Source of the DNA: Nocardia harenae NBRC 108248
Lineage (GTDB): Bacteria > Actinomycetota > Actinomycetes > Mycobacteriales > Mycobacteriaceae
Reading direction: 5' to 3'
NCBI RefSeq assembly: GCF_001612885.1
Contig: NZ_BDBH01000007.1
Coordinates: forward strand, 372,001-436,000
DNA: 64,000 bases
In this document: positions 27,936 to 36,971 of the stretch, one piece after another
Layout: every line of letters begins with the position of its first letter
Numbering within the stretch: position 1 is the first letter of the stretch
Made by a program: the position numbers and the translations under genes
The notes under the pieces: generated by a model
What the model saw: only the letters and a program-made list of their open reading frames with translations
Told to the model about the DNA's origin: nothing
The model's database searches: none

Positions 27936-30853
27936 TCGACCACCCACTGCCGATAGCGATGCCGTCCGAGATCGATACTTTCCAACTGCAGCGGGCGCCG
28001 CGCAAGAAGTCGCCGCTCTATCTCACGGCTGACCGAGGTGGGCCGTTCGTCGTCATGAATCAATCACTCGGCGCGTACGACGTGGCCGGATCCCGGCTGG
28101 TGCTTGTAGAGACAATGAGTTCGGTGTTTCACAACTCGGTATGGCAGCAGGAAGGTGACTCGAACAAGCGCATAGAAACCGCTGCCGTAGCGGAATTCCT
28201 GTCGCAGCGAATCAACAGGTTGAAGTCGCGGACTCTGCCTTCCGATATTGCCGGAGAGATATTCACAAGCTGCGACGGACTCTGGCAGCCGATCCCGGTC
28301 GAACGAAATGAGGGTGCTCTTCTGATCGGAGAGCTGACGAAGAGGTTCGTGCACTGCGAACCCGTCCCCCATGTTGTCGTCGCGATCTCGGGTGGTCCGG
28401 GAAACACTGTCACGGTCGAGTACTGGCCAGCGCGCGCGCTATCCTATTCGCTGGAATCCTGCGTAGACTCCGTGCTGCACGCACTCTTCACTCTAGGGTG
28501 GATGAAGCAACTGCAGATAATCATGACCCCACGCCCCGTGGTGCTGGAGTTGGCGAGCGTCTCGCTCGACGACGCCGCGCACCACACGCTGCGAATGGCG
28601 CGAACCCTCCTCATCGACAGTCCGGCGGACGAGGCCGGACGCGCCGATTCGGTCCGGCTCATTCAGCAGATGCTTATGGATCCGTGGGAAGAAGACCGCC
28701 CCTCGTGGCTCGCACGCACCTACCGCCCGTCCTTCGATCTGATGATCGAGATGCGGCAGGGCAAGCCGACTGCAGCAGCACTGGTGGCCGAGCATCTGGT
28801 GTCCAGGGCCTGCGACCCCGTCTTGGCGGACGCGGAATCGACCGACCTGCATTCGACCAGCCACCAGTTCGCCATGGCTATCACCTGTTTTCTGCACACG
28901 CATGTTGCTGCACACTCCATGACGAACCCGCGGGTGACGTCTCGGATATGCAATCTGATCCACGAGTGGATAAACCGGGAGCGAACCCGACCGTACCAAC
29001 CGCGATACGCCTTGGACTGCCGGAATCTGCCGCCCTTCGCGCTGGATCGCCTCGACGCCATCGTGCGGTACGCTCCCTGGCTGGAGTATTACGTCGAGCG
29101 GAGGCCACGAGGACGGTTTCTGACTGTCCGCCTGTCGGACGACGACGTGGTCAAGACTCTCGCGCTGATCCGGCCGCGTAACTCCGTCATCAGGGTTTCC
29201 AGCCGCCCCGGTGCCTACACCTCGTATCGTCGGAAGTTCATCGATGTCGGCCCCGACATGCTCACCACGCATTTCGAGTTGCCAGAACAGCTTGCGAAGC
29301 TCGCGCAGAATTCGCCCACTCTCGTCAACGATCTGGCGAGGGTGTGCGAAAAACTGTTCATCTCACCCTCCGATGCGCGAGCGGCGACCCAGGTTCTGGA
29401 CGATGTTCCCGGTATCTCCGTGCTGATCGACCGATATGCAGAGGTCGCCGAAGCGGAGCGATCGGGCCTCGGCGAGATCACCGTGTTGATCGATCATCCG
29501 CCGGGCATGGCCTCGAGACCGGTCCTGGTCAACACCAGCCAGAGTTCACGGGCCGTCGCCGAAATCTGCGGACTGACGGTCGAGCTGGCGGAATTCACCC
29601 TGGACATCGAGCGAGCGGCAAAGTTCGCCACGTCTCCGCTGCCGATCGGTGCCGCGTCGGCGGTCGACCCGGCCCTGACGCTGACCGTGGCCGGTGCCGT
29701 TGAACAGATCCCGAACGAGGTGCGATCGTCCGTGGCGAGGGGGACAAGCTGCGATAAGGAGATGGTTGATCTCGAACTATTTCGCGGGCGCCGCGACCAA
29801 TTGATCAGACTGTCCGGGACGATGCGCCCCGATGTGACGCTGCGCCAGCCTATGGCGATCTTCGGCCCACGTCGAGCCGGCAAGACCACTCTGGCTGTTC
29901 ATGCCTGTCGCCGCGGCGTCCAGAACGGGGCGCTGAGCGGATACTGCGTCATCGATATGTTTTCGGGGCCGGACGGCACACGGACGGAAGGCTACGTTGA
30001 GCGGCTGGCCGAGGTCGTCGCACGGCGGGTCGCTGCCGAGATCGCCGTCGAGATCGACACCGTGCGCTCCGATCCGATCGAGGTGCTGCGCCAACTCGAT
30101 GCCGCCTTGGAAGGCTCCCCGCCGTTCGGAATCGTCTTCGATGAGTTCGACATCCTCCTGGTCGCCGAACCGGAATCTGATCTGCGGAGACTGGTGTCGC
30201 GCCTGGGAAAGCTGCGGTGGAAGAATTTGGTGGTCATCGGAACGGTGCAGCGGTTTCACCGATCCGCCGCCGAGCTCGAGGCGTGGGAATTCGTCGAGTG
30301 CCGCGAAGACTTGAGTTGGCGCGACGGCTTGACTTACTTCTGCCCGCCGCTGACCCGCTGCGAAACGAGTGGAGGCGGGCACATCGACCTCAATGCGCCA
30401 GTTGTCCTGCCGCGTCTGTTCCAAGATCAGATCTTTTCTAGAATCGGACTGCGACCCTATTTCTGGGGCCGCCTGCGCGCACAGCTGGAGAACTATTTCG
30501 CGGCCGACGAAGGTTACGCGGTAGTTGACCAGGAACTCATTCAGCATGTCCTGGACAACATCGTCACCGCTGATCCTTTTCTCATGCTTCCGCTGCAATC
30601 CTCGGCAGGGCTCTCCTGGGAAGAATGCCGCTTGAAAGACCTGTTCACAGAGGATGAGAAGAGTGTCCTCTCGGTGTTCGCGCACTCGCGCCGCCACAGT
30701 ATTCCGCTGGCGGAGTTTGCGGACCGGGAATCGATTTTCTCCCTCGAGGATCGCGGCTACCTACGGCGCGAAGGCAAGCAGACCGCGCTTGCCGTGCCGA
30801 TATTCGGAGAGTTTCTCGTCGCACACGCCGCGAGCTTTGGTTCGGCGAGTTGA
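27932..30853 (+). CDS. Large protein with C-terminal P-loop NTPase, gene 2 of novel operon
   Basis: A 973-residue protein. The first 620 residues hold no domain I recognise; they are mixed alpha/beta with few low-complexity parts. The C-terminal third has Walker A GPRRAGKTT (645-653), Walker B GIVFDEFDILLV (Asp737) and a sensor-like NLVVIGTVQRF, followed by a winged-helix-like tail (SVLSVFAHSRRHSIPLAEFA). This resembles the AAA/STAND ATPases of the archaeal ATPase/MNS type. GTG at 27932 overlaps the previous stop as GTGA. Line 28141-28200 has 33 G+C of 60, well below the flanking genes, consistent with transfer. The product probably binds the first NTPase. Confidence 0.6.
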   Translation: MIDHPLPIAMPSEIDTFQLQRAPRKKSPLYLTADRGGPFVVMNQSLGAYDVAGSRLVLVETMSSVFHNSVWQQEGDSNKRIETAAVAEFLSQRINRLKSRTLPSDIAGEIFTSCDGLWQPIPVERNEGALLIGELTKRFVHCEPVPHVVVAISGGPGNTVTVEYWPARALSYSLESCVDSVLHALFTLGWMKQLQIIMTPRPVVLELASVSLDDAAHHTLRMARTLLIDSPADEAGRADSVRLIQQMLMDPWEEDRPSWLARTYRPSFDLMIEMRQGKPTAAALVAEHLVSRACDPVLADAESTDLHSTSHQFAMAITCFLHTHVAAHSMTNPRVTSRICNLIHEWINRERTRPYQPRYALDCRNLPPFALDRLDAIVRYAPWLEYYVERRPRGRFLTVRLSDDDVVKTLALIRPRNSVIRVSSRPGAYTSYRRKFIDVGPDMLTTHFELPEQLAKLAQNSPTLVNDLARVCEKLFISPSDARAATQVLDDVPGISVLIDRYAEVAEAERSGLGEITVLIDHPPGMASRPVLVNTSQSSRAVAEICGLTVELAEFTLDIERAAKFATSPLPIGAASAVDPALTLTVAGAVEQIPNEVRSSVARGTSCDKEMVDLELFRGRRDQLIRLSGTMRPDVTLRQPMAIFGPRRAGKTTLAVHACRRGVQNGALSGYCVIDMFSGPDGTRTEGYVERLAEVVARRVAAEIAVEIDTVRSDPIEVLRQLDAALEGSPPFGIVFDEFDILLVAEPESDLRRLVSRLGKLRWKNLVVIGTVQRFHRSAAELEAWEFVECREDLSWRDGLTYFCPPLTRCETSGGGHIDLNAPVVLPRLFQDQIFSRIGLRPYFWGRLRAQLENYFAADEGYAVVDQELIQHVLDNIVTADPFLMLPLQSSAGLSWEECRLKDLFTEDEKSVLSVFAHSRRHSIPLAEFADRESIFSLEDRGYLRREGKQTALAVPIFGEFLVAHAASFGSAS

Positions 30854-32376
30854 CCATCGTGATTGCCGGAGGGTGCGCGCAGTTCGGTTGTCGTGCCGAC
30901 ATCGTCGACGGGGAGCGCTGCGTTCAGCACCGGGGGGAGCAGGCGTGGGAATCGTTCTTGCGTCGGATCGGTTCGGGGCTCCCGCTGAACGAGTTACGCG
31001 GGTGTACTGTCGACGCCGACGCAATGGCGCAGGTGCTGGCATCGCTCGATCGCCGCGGGAAACTGCACATCGCCGGTGCGGACTTCACAGGCACCACGTT
31101 TTCGGCCGACGTAATCTTCAAGGACGTCGAGTTCTCGAAGCCGGCCTTATTCACGGGAGCGAAGTTTCTCGGCTCGCTGAAATTCGATGACGTCAGGTTC
31201 GGCGCAGAGGCCCGATTCGATGGAGTGCGAATCGGAGGTGAACTCCGTTTCGAGAACGTACTCGTAACGGGCGAGTTCCGAGCAGACGAGGTGATACACG
31301 TGGGAGCCGGCTCCGTCGCGAACGGGTTGACCTGCGAGAAGGACTTTCGCATCGAAGGACTGTCCTGCGGGGGTGGAGTCGAGGTCGATAGAAGCATCTT
31401 CTCCGCCGACGCCGACTGGGGTGTGGTCGAGGCCGGTTCGCTCACCTGTTCCGCGCACTTCCGTTCCAGGCTTCTGGTCCGGACTCGCTCGCGCACGGTG
31501 GATTTCACCCGAAGCCGCTTCGATCAGGGCATCTCCCTGACGGTGGAATCGGGTGACGCGATCCTCGATCGTGTTACTTTCGGTGCGGCAAGCACGGTTG
31601 CCGGGACCGGGGACGACGCGGTTGCGGCTGTGGTATCGCTGGTCGATGTCGATATCTCGGACTTGACGTTGCGCGAGGTCGATGTTTCCAGGTGCGCGTT
31701 CGGCCTGGCGCACGGAGTCGACGAAGTCACGGTCGACGGTGTTCGATTCGGGCGTCCGCGCTATTGCTGGCAAACGCATCGGGCGATCATCGCCGAGGAG
31801 CGTGATCCGGCTGCGAGTCCGGCTTCTGTAGCGAGGGTATACAGGTTGCTGCGAAAGGCCTTCGAGTCCTCGAAGGACGAACCCGGCGCCGCGGACTTCT
31901 ACTATGGCGAAATGCTGATGCGTCGACGGCAGCGGTGGCGCGATATCCGCACGGCCGGAAGCGGTGGTCGGTTGTCGAGCTTTGTGGAGTACTCGTTGCT
32001 GCTCGGTTATGGGGTGATCTCCGGGTTCGGTCTGCGGGCCGGACGAGCGCTGACCGCTTTCCTGAGTCTAGTGATGGTCGCCGCGGCACTCCTCGCCGCG
32101 CGTGGCTTTCCCGCGGGAAAGACCGCCTATGCGCCGATTGGAACGGATGCGCGGGGTTATCTCATCTATGCCCCGGTCCCGCCGGCACCCGATGGATTCT
32201 GGTCCAACGCCGGCCGAGCGATCCGATTGGCCGCGCAATCGTCGGTGTCTCTGCTGCAGACGCCGGCTCAGCCCTTGACACCCGTTGGCGAGTGGGTCGT
32301 GCTGGTCTGTAGATTTGCCGGGCCGATCATCGCCGGGCTCGCGATTCTCGCCGTACACAACAAACTCCGTCGCTGA
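30850..32376 (+). CDS. Pentapeptide-repeat-like membrane protein, gene 3 of novel operon
   Basis: A 508-residue protein. The N-terminus has a small Cys/His cluster (CAQFGC, CVQHRG) suggestive of a zinc knuckle. Residues about 70-300 have the F.ga.F spacing of pentapeptide repeats (ADFTGTTFSADVIFKDVEF), a right-handed beta-helix. A linker with SSKDEPGAADFYYGEM follows, as in actinobacterial pentapeptide membrane proteins. At least two C-terminal hydrophobic segments are clear (about 397-415 and 485-504), with one or two more possible. TTG at 30850 overlaps the preceding stop as TTGA; GTG at 30859 is the alternative. It is the likely membrane effector or anchor of the operon. Confidence 0.65.
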   Translation: MTIVIAGGCAQFGCRADIVDGERCVQHRGEQAWESFLRRIGSGLPLNELRGCTVDADAMAQVLASLDRRGKLHIAGADFTGTTFSADVIFKDVEFSKPALFTGAKFLGSLKFDDVRFGAEARFDGVRIGGELRFENVLVTGEFRADEVIHVGAGSVANGLTCEKDFRIEGLSCGGGVEVDRSIFSADADWGVVEAGSLTCSAHFRSRLLVRTRSRTVDFTRSRFDQGISLTVESGDAILDRVTFGAASTVAGTGDDAVAAVVSLVDVDISDLTLREVDVSRCAFGLAHGVDEVTVDGVRFGRPRYCWQTHRAIIAEERDPAASPASVARVYRLLRKAFESSKDEPGAADFYYGEMLMRRRQRWRDIRTAGSGGRLSSFVEYSLLLGYGVISGFGLRAGRALTAFLSLVMVAAALLAARGFPAGKTAYAPIGTDARGYLIYAPVPPAPDGFWSNAGRAIRLAAQSSVSLLQTPAQPLTPVGEWVVLVCRFAGPIIAGLAILAVHNKLRR

Positions 32377-32711
32377 ACTTCGGGCGGCAAGTCCGGCGAT
32401 ATTGTGTGGGGAACCGGGTCCAGCCCGGAACACCGGGTGCGGGTGAAGTACTTGCTCGACAGCATCGTCGGGCGCGGGGCCCGTCTCGATAGGAGTGATG
32501 ACCGTGACGCCGCCGATCGTCACGGGGCCCGGCCCAGGCCGACCGAGCTACGTCGACATGTGAATTCATCTCGGCAAACCCGACCGCCCGAGGCAGCGGG
32601 CGGACCCGCGGAGGCCCGGAGTACGACTCCGGGGTTCGTTCGTCCCCCTAAATACTGGGGAGTGGAACTGGGCCGACCAGGTCACCCGCCTGCCCGTTCA
32701 GCGCCGCCGTC
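32377..32711. other. Intergenic stretch without a supported gene
   Basis: After the operon stop these 335 bases contain GC-rich short palindromes (for example near 32416-32436) but no start with a ribosome site and no recognisable protein. A frame around 32665 could read NWADQVTRLP, but it does not continue into the amidase fragment. It probably consists of a terminator region and decayed sequence. Confidence 0.4.
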
Positions 32712-32753
32712 GTGGGGGATGGGTCTCGCCGCGCTCAGCATGCCTCCACCCAG

Positions 32754-33140
32754 TACCTGCAGTTCAGCCGGGACCGCGCTGTCTACCAGCGCGCCTACAA
32801 CCGAGTCTTCACCGAGAACGGGCTGACCGCCATCGTGCTGCCCGCCACCGCCACCGACGGCATGCCCCGTGTCGCCGCCTCCGCGGCGTCGATTCTCGGT
32901 GCCGACAAGGTGCCGGTCACCTGGGCCAATTTCTCCGGCGCGCCGGTGATCGCGCTGCCCGCGGGCCGTTCGGCGGCGATCGGCATGCCGTTCGGCCTCC
33001 AGCTCGGCAGGGTGCCGTGGGCCGAGGTGGAGCTGCTCGAGATGAGGCTCGCGCTGGAAGCCGCCGCGCCGCACTGGGCCGAGGTGCCGCCGATGGCGCG
33101 CAGCCCCCTGCGCATTCCCGAGCTGTCCTTCGTCGCACCG
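32754..33140 (+). pseudogene. Amidase C-terminal fragment
   Basis: The frame encodes YQRAYNRVFTENGLTAIVLP, then TWANFSGAPVIALPAG and a final GLQLGRVPWAEVELLEM, the last 130 residues of an amidase-signature enzyme. The N-terminal two thirds, including the Lys-Ser-Ser catalytic triad, are absent. No start with a ribosome site exists, and the frame runs on out of phase into the next fragment. It is a remnant. Confidence 0.65.
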
Positions 33141-33141
33141 G

Positions 33142-33633
33142 GTCAGGGCCCCCGACCCCACCAATACCGACGCGGGCACCGCCGCCGCCTGGCCCGACAT
33201 CGAACGGCTGCTGCGCTCCGGCTCCGGCACCACCTGGCTCAGCGTCCGCACCCCCGGCCACGTGCACACCCGCCCGATCTTCGCCGCCTGGACCGGACGT
33301 GAGTTCGTCTTCGCCTCCAACGCGGGCGCCGCCAAGACCCCGCACCTGGACGCCGACGGCAGCGCCTCGCTCGCCATCGACCTGTCGTCGGTGCACCTGG
33401 TGGTCGAGGGCCACGCCGCGCGAGTGGTGTCCGGTGCCGGCCTCGCCGCCGCCTCGACCGCATTCCGCGAGGTCTACGACTGGCCCACGACCGTCGCCGG
33501 TGACGAACTCGACGCGCCCTACGGTGCGCCCACTTCCGGCGGCCCGCCCTACCGCGTCTACGCCCTCACCCCTGTGCGCGCGTTCGCCTTTCCCACCGCG
33601 GACCAGGTGCACCCCACCCGTTTCCGCTGGTGA
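33142..33633 (+). pseudogene. PPOX-family (flavin/F420-binding) gene lacking its start
   Basis: The frame encodes APDPTNTDAGTAAAWPDIERLL, then TTWLSVRTPGHVHTRPIFAAW and LVVEGHAARVVSG, and ends in VHPTRFRW. This is the full core of an actinobacterial pyridoxamine-5'-phosphate-oxidase-like protein. No ATG, GTG or TTG precedes the core in frame before a stop at about 33043. The only in-frame start, GTG at 33262, would remove the first strands. The 5' end seems to have been replaced by the amidase fragment. Confidence 0.6.
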
Positions 33634-33753
33634 GGGTATCGCGGAGTCGCCGACGGGGGTTCTATGGTCGCGAGGTGTACTTCGCCCAGCGATCGACGGC
33701 CTGTTCGAGATCGAGCGCCACGACCTCGGCGGGAGCCATGCCTACGGTGTGGA

Positions 33754-34180
33754 TCAACCGCTGTGCGAGCCAGTCGGAACGGGTTCCCGCGGCGATTCCG
33801 GCGCGACGCCGAAGGACTGGATATTCGCCCCGAGCCGCTCGACCACCACCGCCCCCAGCCTGCTGAACTCCGGCAACCGACCGGCGGCCGCGACGATGCG
33901 GGCGGTGGCCTCCGCGTACACCTCGGAGTCGGCGCGGGCCCCGATCGCCCAGACCTCACAGATCTCGATGGTCTGCTGGTCGACGATCCGATACCCGACC
34001 CGCCAGGTATTGCGACCGACCACGAGCTTGCGAAACCCTGTCAGTTCACCAACGAGCGGATATCCGGCCTGCGGCGAATCCAGCTGCAGGAAAATCTTTT
34101 TCAGAACCTTGGGCACGGCTTCTGGACCGATTTTCCGGAGATCGTCGATCGCCGCATCGGTAAAAGAGGACTTCGATCAC
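33754..34180 (-). pseudogene. RelE/ParE-family toxin with a single-base frameshift
   Basis: From GTG at 34180 (TGATCG context) the frame reads VIEVLF, then fails. Removing one base from the AAAA run at 34162-34165 (TTTT on the coding strand) joins it to TDAAIDDLRKIGPEAVPKVL and a complete RelE-like body (LDSPQAGYPLVGEL, GFRKLVVGRNTWRVGYRIV, EVWAIGARADSEVYAEA). The gene starts five bases after the stop of a Phd-type antitoxin, as expected for a TA pair. An internal GTG at 34116 could give a shortened product. The frameshift may be real decay, programmed slippage or a sequencing error in the homopolymer. Confidence 0.65.
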
Positions 34181-34184
34181 CGGC

Positions 34185-34493
34185 CTAATCGGTGTCCTCG
34201 AGTTCGGCGAGCGACTGCCGCGTGTGCCCGAAGGCGCCGAGCACGTCATCGAGCGACGTGCGGTGACCGCTATCGGTCGCGGCCCGGGCGAGCACCAGCG
34301 CGAGGTCGCGTAGATCGGACTCCGCGCGATCCAGCTCGGCGAGCCGATCCATCCCGACAACCGCGGCGACCGGCCGATGATGCCGGGTGACCACAAGGTC
34401 GGCTCCCCCTTCGGCATCCGCGACCAAGCCGGCGACACCGCGCCGTACGGCGTCGGAGACGCTCAGCTCACGGGAGTTGTGCAGGATGGACAC
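34185..34493 (-). CDS. Phd/YefM-family antitoxin
   Basis: A 102-residue protein with the Phd fold pattern: SVSDAVRRGVAGLVADAEGGADLVVTRHHRPVAAVVG, a DNA-binding N-terminal domain, then a flexible acidic C-terminus (DDVLGAF.....LAELEDTD) that would neutralise the toxin. GTG at 34493 is the start. It precedes the frameshifted RelE-like gene on the same strand; the pair should form one autoregulated operon. Confidence 0.8.
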   Translation of the reverse strand: MSILHNSRELSVSDAVRRGVAGLVADAEGGADLVVTRHHRPVAAVVGMDRLAELDRAESDLRDLALVLARAATDSGHRTSLDDVLGAFGHTRQSLAELEDTD

Positions 34494-34548
34494 AACCGGA
34501 ACTGTACGGAAATCTAGCCAGATTCTCGACGCCGAGGAAGGCGGGCGC

Positions 34549-34590
34549 GGAGGGCGGGATCGAACCCCGACCGCTGATGTCCGAGTCCAC
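34549..34590 (-). other. tRNA 3'-half-like remnant (possible attachment-site scar)
   Basis: Read on the - strand, the sequence CATCAGCGGTC, GGGGTTCGATCCC, then GCGCC resembles the 3' anticodon stem, variable loop and T-arm of a tRNA. The T-loop region agrees closely with the tRNA-Val at 36900-36971. The 5' half cannot be folded: the preceding bases are the stop and 3' end of the XRE gene. Such 3' halves are typical traces of tRNA-targeted integration. Confidence 0.4.
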
Positions 34591-34595
34591 CGTGG

Positions 34596-35435
34596 TCATC
34601 CTGTGCTCGTCCGTGCTTCCAGCTCAGACGCGACGAGCATGCGGGCGTCGTCGCCGTAGACGGCTTGCTCGGCGAGCCGCGCGAACACCCTCTCGTATAA
34701 AGCGATTTCACGGGGCTGCGTGATGGCGGACTCGGCGGTGATCGTCTCCACCAGCACCTTGCGCGGACCGTAGAGAACGAAGTCGGTGAGGCGGCGGAAA
34801 TACAGGGCACGCCCCGGCACGACGCCGAAGACCAGGCGCGGCAACTCCATGAGTCCGAGCACGTGGCGAAGTTGCCCGGCCATCACCGCATCGGCACCGA
34901 CCGTCGTCCTGAGCGCCTGTTCACCGACCAGCAGGCAGAACCGGTGTCGACCTTGCCGGAGCACCCGCTGACGCTCCACCCGAGCCGCCACCGCCGCGTC
35001 GAGGTCGCGTTCGGTGCCGAGGAATTCCATGCCCGCAGCCAAAAGGGCGCGGGCGTAGTCGGGGGTCTGCAACAAGCCGTGGAAGACCTGCGGATCGAAC
35101 CCACGCAGCAGTTCGGCGTGGTCCTCCATCGCGCCGATGCGGCGTTGGTGGGATGCGTAGCCGTGGCCGACGATGCGCCGCCACTCCATCCACGCGGCGG
35201 AGATGTTGCGGACGGTGGCGAGCAGGTCGGGTAGCTCGCCCTCGGCACCGGTGATCCGGCACCAAGCGGTGACGTCGTCCTCGGACACCGCCTGCGCGCC
35301 GTTCTCGATCCGGGAGACCTTCGCCGGATGCCACCCGGCCTGCTCGGCGAGCTGGTATCCCCGCAAATGGGCCGAGACCCGGAGGCCGCGCAGGCGTGTC
35401 CCCAGGTCTCGGCGGGCTTCTCCGGCGTTCGTCAC
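34596..35435 (-). CDS. XRE-family regulator with DUF5753-like C-terminus
   Basis: A 279-residue protein. The N-terminal helix-turn-helix (about 10-75) includes LGTRLRGLRVSAHLRGYQLAEQAGWHPAKVSRIENG. The C-terminal region has AELLRGFDPQVFHGLLQTPDYARALL and RQRVLRQGRHRFCLLVGEQALRTTVG, the DUF5753 pattern of Streptomyces/Nocardia regulators. GTG at 35435 overlaps the stop of the DUF6879 gene as GTGA. Such pairs act as transcription regulators with a small partner protein; targets are not evident. Confidence 0.85.
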   Translation of the reverse strand: MTNAGEARRDLGTRLRGLRVSAHLRGYQLAEQAGWHPAKVSRIENGAQAVSEDDVTAWCRITGAEGELPDLLATVRNISAAWMEWRRIVGHGYASHQRRIGAMEDHAELLRGFDPQVFHGLLQTPDYARALLAAGMEFLGTERDLDAAVAARVERQRVLRQGRHRFCLLVGEQALRTTVGADAVMAGQLRHVLGLMELPRLVFGVVPGRALYFRRLTDFVLYGPRKVLVETITAESAITQPREIALYERVFARLAEQAVYGDDARMLVASELEARTSTG

Positions 35436-35947
35436 GTGCGGTAGTCGAGGTGCGGGACGGCTTTGGCCCACAGCTCGTCGCGTCGTCGCACATAGTGGGC
35501 GGCGATCACCGGATCGGTCGTCGCTGCCCACCCCGGCAGGGTGGAACCGTCGTCAGCGAAGACGGTGAATGCGGCTATGTCGTCACCGAACAGCCACCAA
35601 TCATCGTCGGGAAGGTCAGTCGGAGCGCTACTGCGGGGCAACCAGCGGATGTCCTCGCCGACGTCCATGTTGGCGGCGGTGGTTCCCACCGAGAACCGGG
35701 TGTAGTCGCCGTGCGGCTCGGAGATCACGCGGACCCGCTGCACCGCGCAGCCCGCCCCGGTGACCTCCCGCATCAGTTCGTGCCACCGCGCGCTCGCCGC
35801 CGGGTCCTGGTCCTCCCCGACGAGGAACCGCCGTACTCGGTCGGCCTCTCCGGCTACGCCGCTGTAGTCGTCTCTGACTTCGAGATGGAAGGCCCGGCGG
35901 TGGGCGCGGAACAGCGCGGCCAGCTCAGCGAACCCGAGGTGTCGCAT
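35432..35947 (-). CDS. DUF6879-family partner of XRE regulator
   Basis: A 171-residue protein: FAELAALFRAHRRAFHLEVRDDY, RRFLVGEDQDP, GCAVQRVRVISEPHGDYTRF and DDDWWLFGDD are typical of DUF6879. It is encoded between a small upstream gene (overlap of 23 bases) and the XRE gene (overlap of four). In actinomycetes this family regularly accompanies XRE/DUF5753 regulators and may modulate them. Confidence 0.78.
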   Translation of the reverse strand: MRHLGFAELAALFRAHRRAFHLEVRDDYSGVAGEADRVRRFLVGEDQDPAASARWHELMREVTGAGCAVQRVRVISEPHGDYTRFSVGTTAANMDVGEDIRWLPRSSAPTDLPDDDWWLFGDDIAAFTVFADDGSTLPGWAATTDPVIAAHYVRRRDELWAKAVPHLDYRT

Positions 35948-36254
35948 CGCGGCGACGCTCCGTCCCGATCTCGACCTCCACCGCCGACTCGTGACCGGGC
36001 AGCCGAATCTGTTCCAGCGCTTCGGCGTCGGTGACGGTCTTCCCGGTCACGGTGAAGGTCCCGTGCCCGGTGTCGTGCAGCAGCGCACCGAGGCAAGTTC
36101 CGGGTTGTAGGTGCCGGATCAGGCGGTGCGGAATCTCGATCGTGTCCGGGCGCTCGGTGCTCCAGCCCTGCACGACGTAGGTTTCCCGGTCGCTGCGGTA
36201 CAGGGTCGGGCTCTGCCCGTCGGTGCTGTCGCCGCCCAGCCATTCCAGTCTCAT
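35925..36254 (-). CDS. Hypothetical protein, first gene of XRE/DUF6879 operon
   Basis: A 109-residue protein with no recognised family. It begins MRLEWLGGDSTDGQSPTLY and has YVVQGWSTERPDTIEIPH and FTVTGKTVTDAEALEQIRLP; similar small proteins accompany DUF6879/XRE pairs. ATG at 36254 follows GGGAGG. Its 3' end overlaps the DUF6879 gene by 23 bases. Confidence 0.7.
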   Translation of the reverse strand: MRLEWLGGDSTDGQSPTLYRSDRETYVVQGWSTERPDTIEIPHRLIRHLQPGTCLGALLHDTGHGTFTVTGKTVTDAEALEQIRLPGHESAVEVEIGTERRRDATPRVR

Positions 36255-36505
36255 GCGGTCCTCCCGTGGTGTGGTGCACCTCCATCATCGGTGCCGCCCC
36301 GCTCGCCGGTCGAGGCATTTCGGCGCAATATGGCGCAATTTCCTGTTCGGGCTCAATACCGCACGCATAGCGTCCATTTCGGCCCCGCCGCTGGGTGGAC
36401 ACTGCGCGACCCCCATCCGCGCACCAGCCCGATCCGACCGTGAACCCCGGATCGATCCGGTTTGTCCTCGGCGACGGGTGCCCACCAATGCAGAGGGGGC
36501 ACGGG

Positions 36506-36859
36506 GTGGGTGAGTTGATCACGGCGCTGCTGGTCGCGGTGGCGATCGTGGTGGTGGTGCCGGCGCCGCTGGGGATGCTGTCGCGTTGCCTGCCCGATCG
36601 GCTGTCGCCGAACCACCGCACGGCCGGGCTCAGCGAGCGCCTCCGGGCGGAAGGGCTGGACGCCGATATGCAATCGCAGTACTGGCCCGCCGGGTGGCCG
36701 CACGAACGACCCGAGCACCGCCTGTCGACCGCCGAAGCACACCAGGCGGTGCAGCGGCACCGCGATTGCGACGCCGCCGAGTGCCCGCGCAAGCGGGCCG
36801 CGCTGCGAGTGCTGGTCGAGTCGGGGCGGGTAGTGCTCGATCCGCGCCGCCCCTTCTGA
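36506..36859 (+). CDS. Small membrane-anchored hypothetical protein
   Basis: A 117-residue protein with one N-terminal hydrophobic helix (LITALLVAVAIVVVVPAPLG) and a soluble tail with CDAAECPRKRAALRVLV. GTG at 36506 has AGAGGGGG upstream; ATG at 36488 is in frame but lacks a site. Short proteins of this kind, with a membrane helix and a D-x-x-x-C-x-x-K tail, are common next to XRE/DUF6879 loci. Function unknown. The 251-base gap to its left contains both divergent promoters; I see no clear motif in it. Confidence 0.6.
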   Translation: MGELITALLVAVAIVVVVPAPLGMLSRCLPDRLSPNHRTAGLSERLRAEGLDADMQSQYWPAGWPHERPEHRLSTAEAHQAVQRHRDCDAAECPRKRAALRVLVESGRVVLDPRRPF

Positions 36860-36899
36860 TTGCGGCCCGGTCATGTTCGATTACCAGCAGGAATGGATG

Positions 36900-36971
36900 T
36901 GGGCGCAGAGGGGATCGAACCCCCGACCGCTGGTGTGTAAAACCAGTGCTCTACCGCTGAGCTATACGCCC
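36900..36971 (-). tRNA. tRNA-Val (anticodon TAC)
   Basis: A 72-base cloverleaf. The acceptor stem GGGCGTA pairs with TGCGCCC in full. The D-arm is GCTC...GAGC; the anticodon stem CTGGT/ACCAG encloses loop TTTACAC with anticodon TAC; the T-arm is GGGGG-TTCGATC-CCCTC-like. The discriminator is A and no CCA is encoded. It lies at the boundary between the accessory region and the conserved ahpE-accD6 block. Confidence 0.93.

Noticed and set aside
34549..34630. A complete second tRNA gene
   Set aside because: Only the 3' half folds; no matching 5' acceptor, D-arm or anticodon stem is present.
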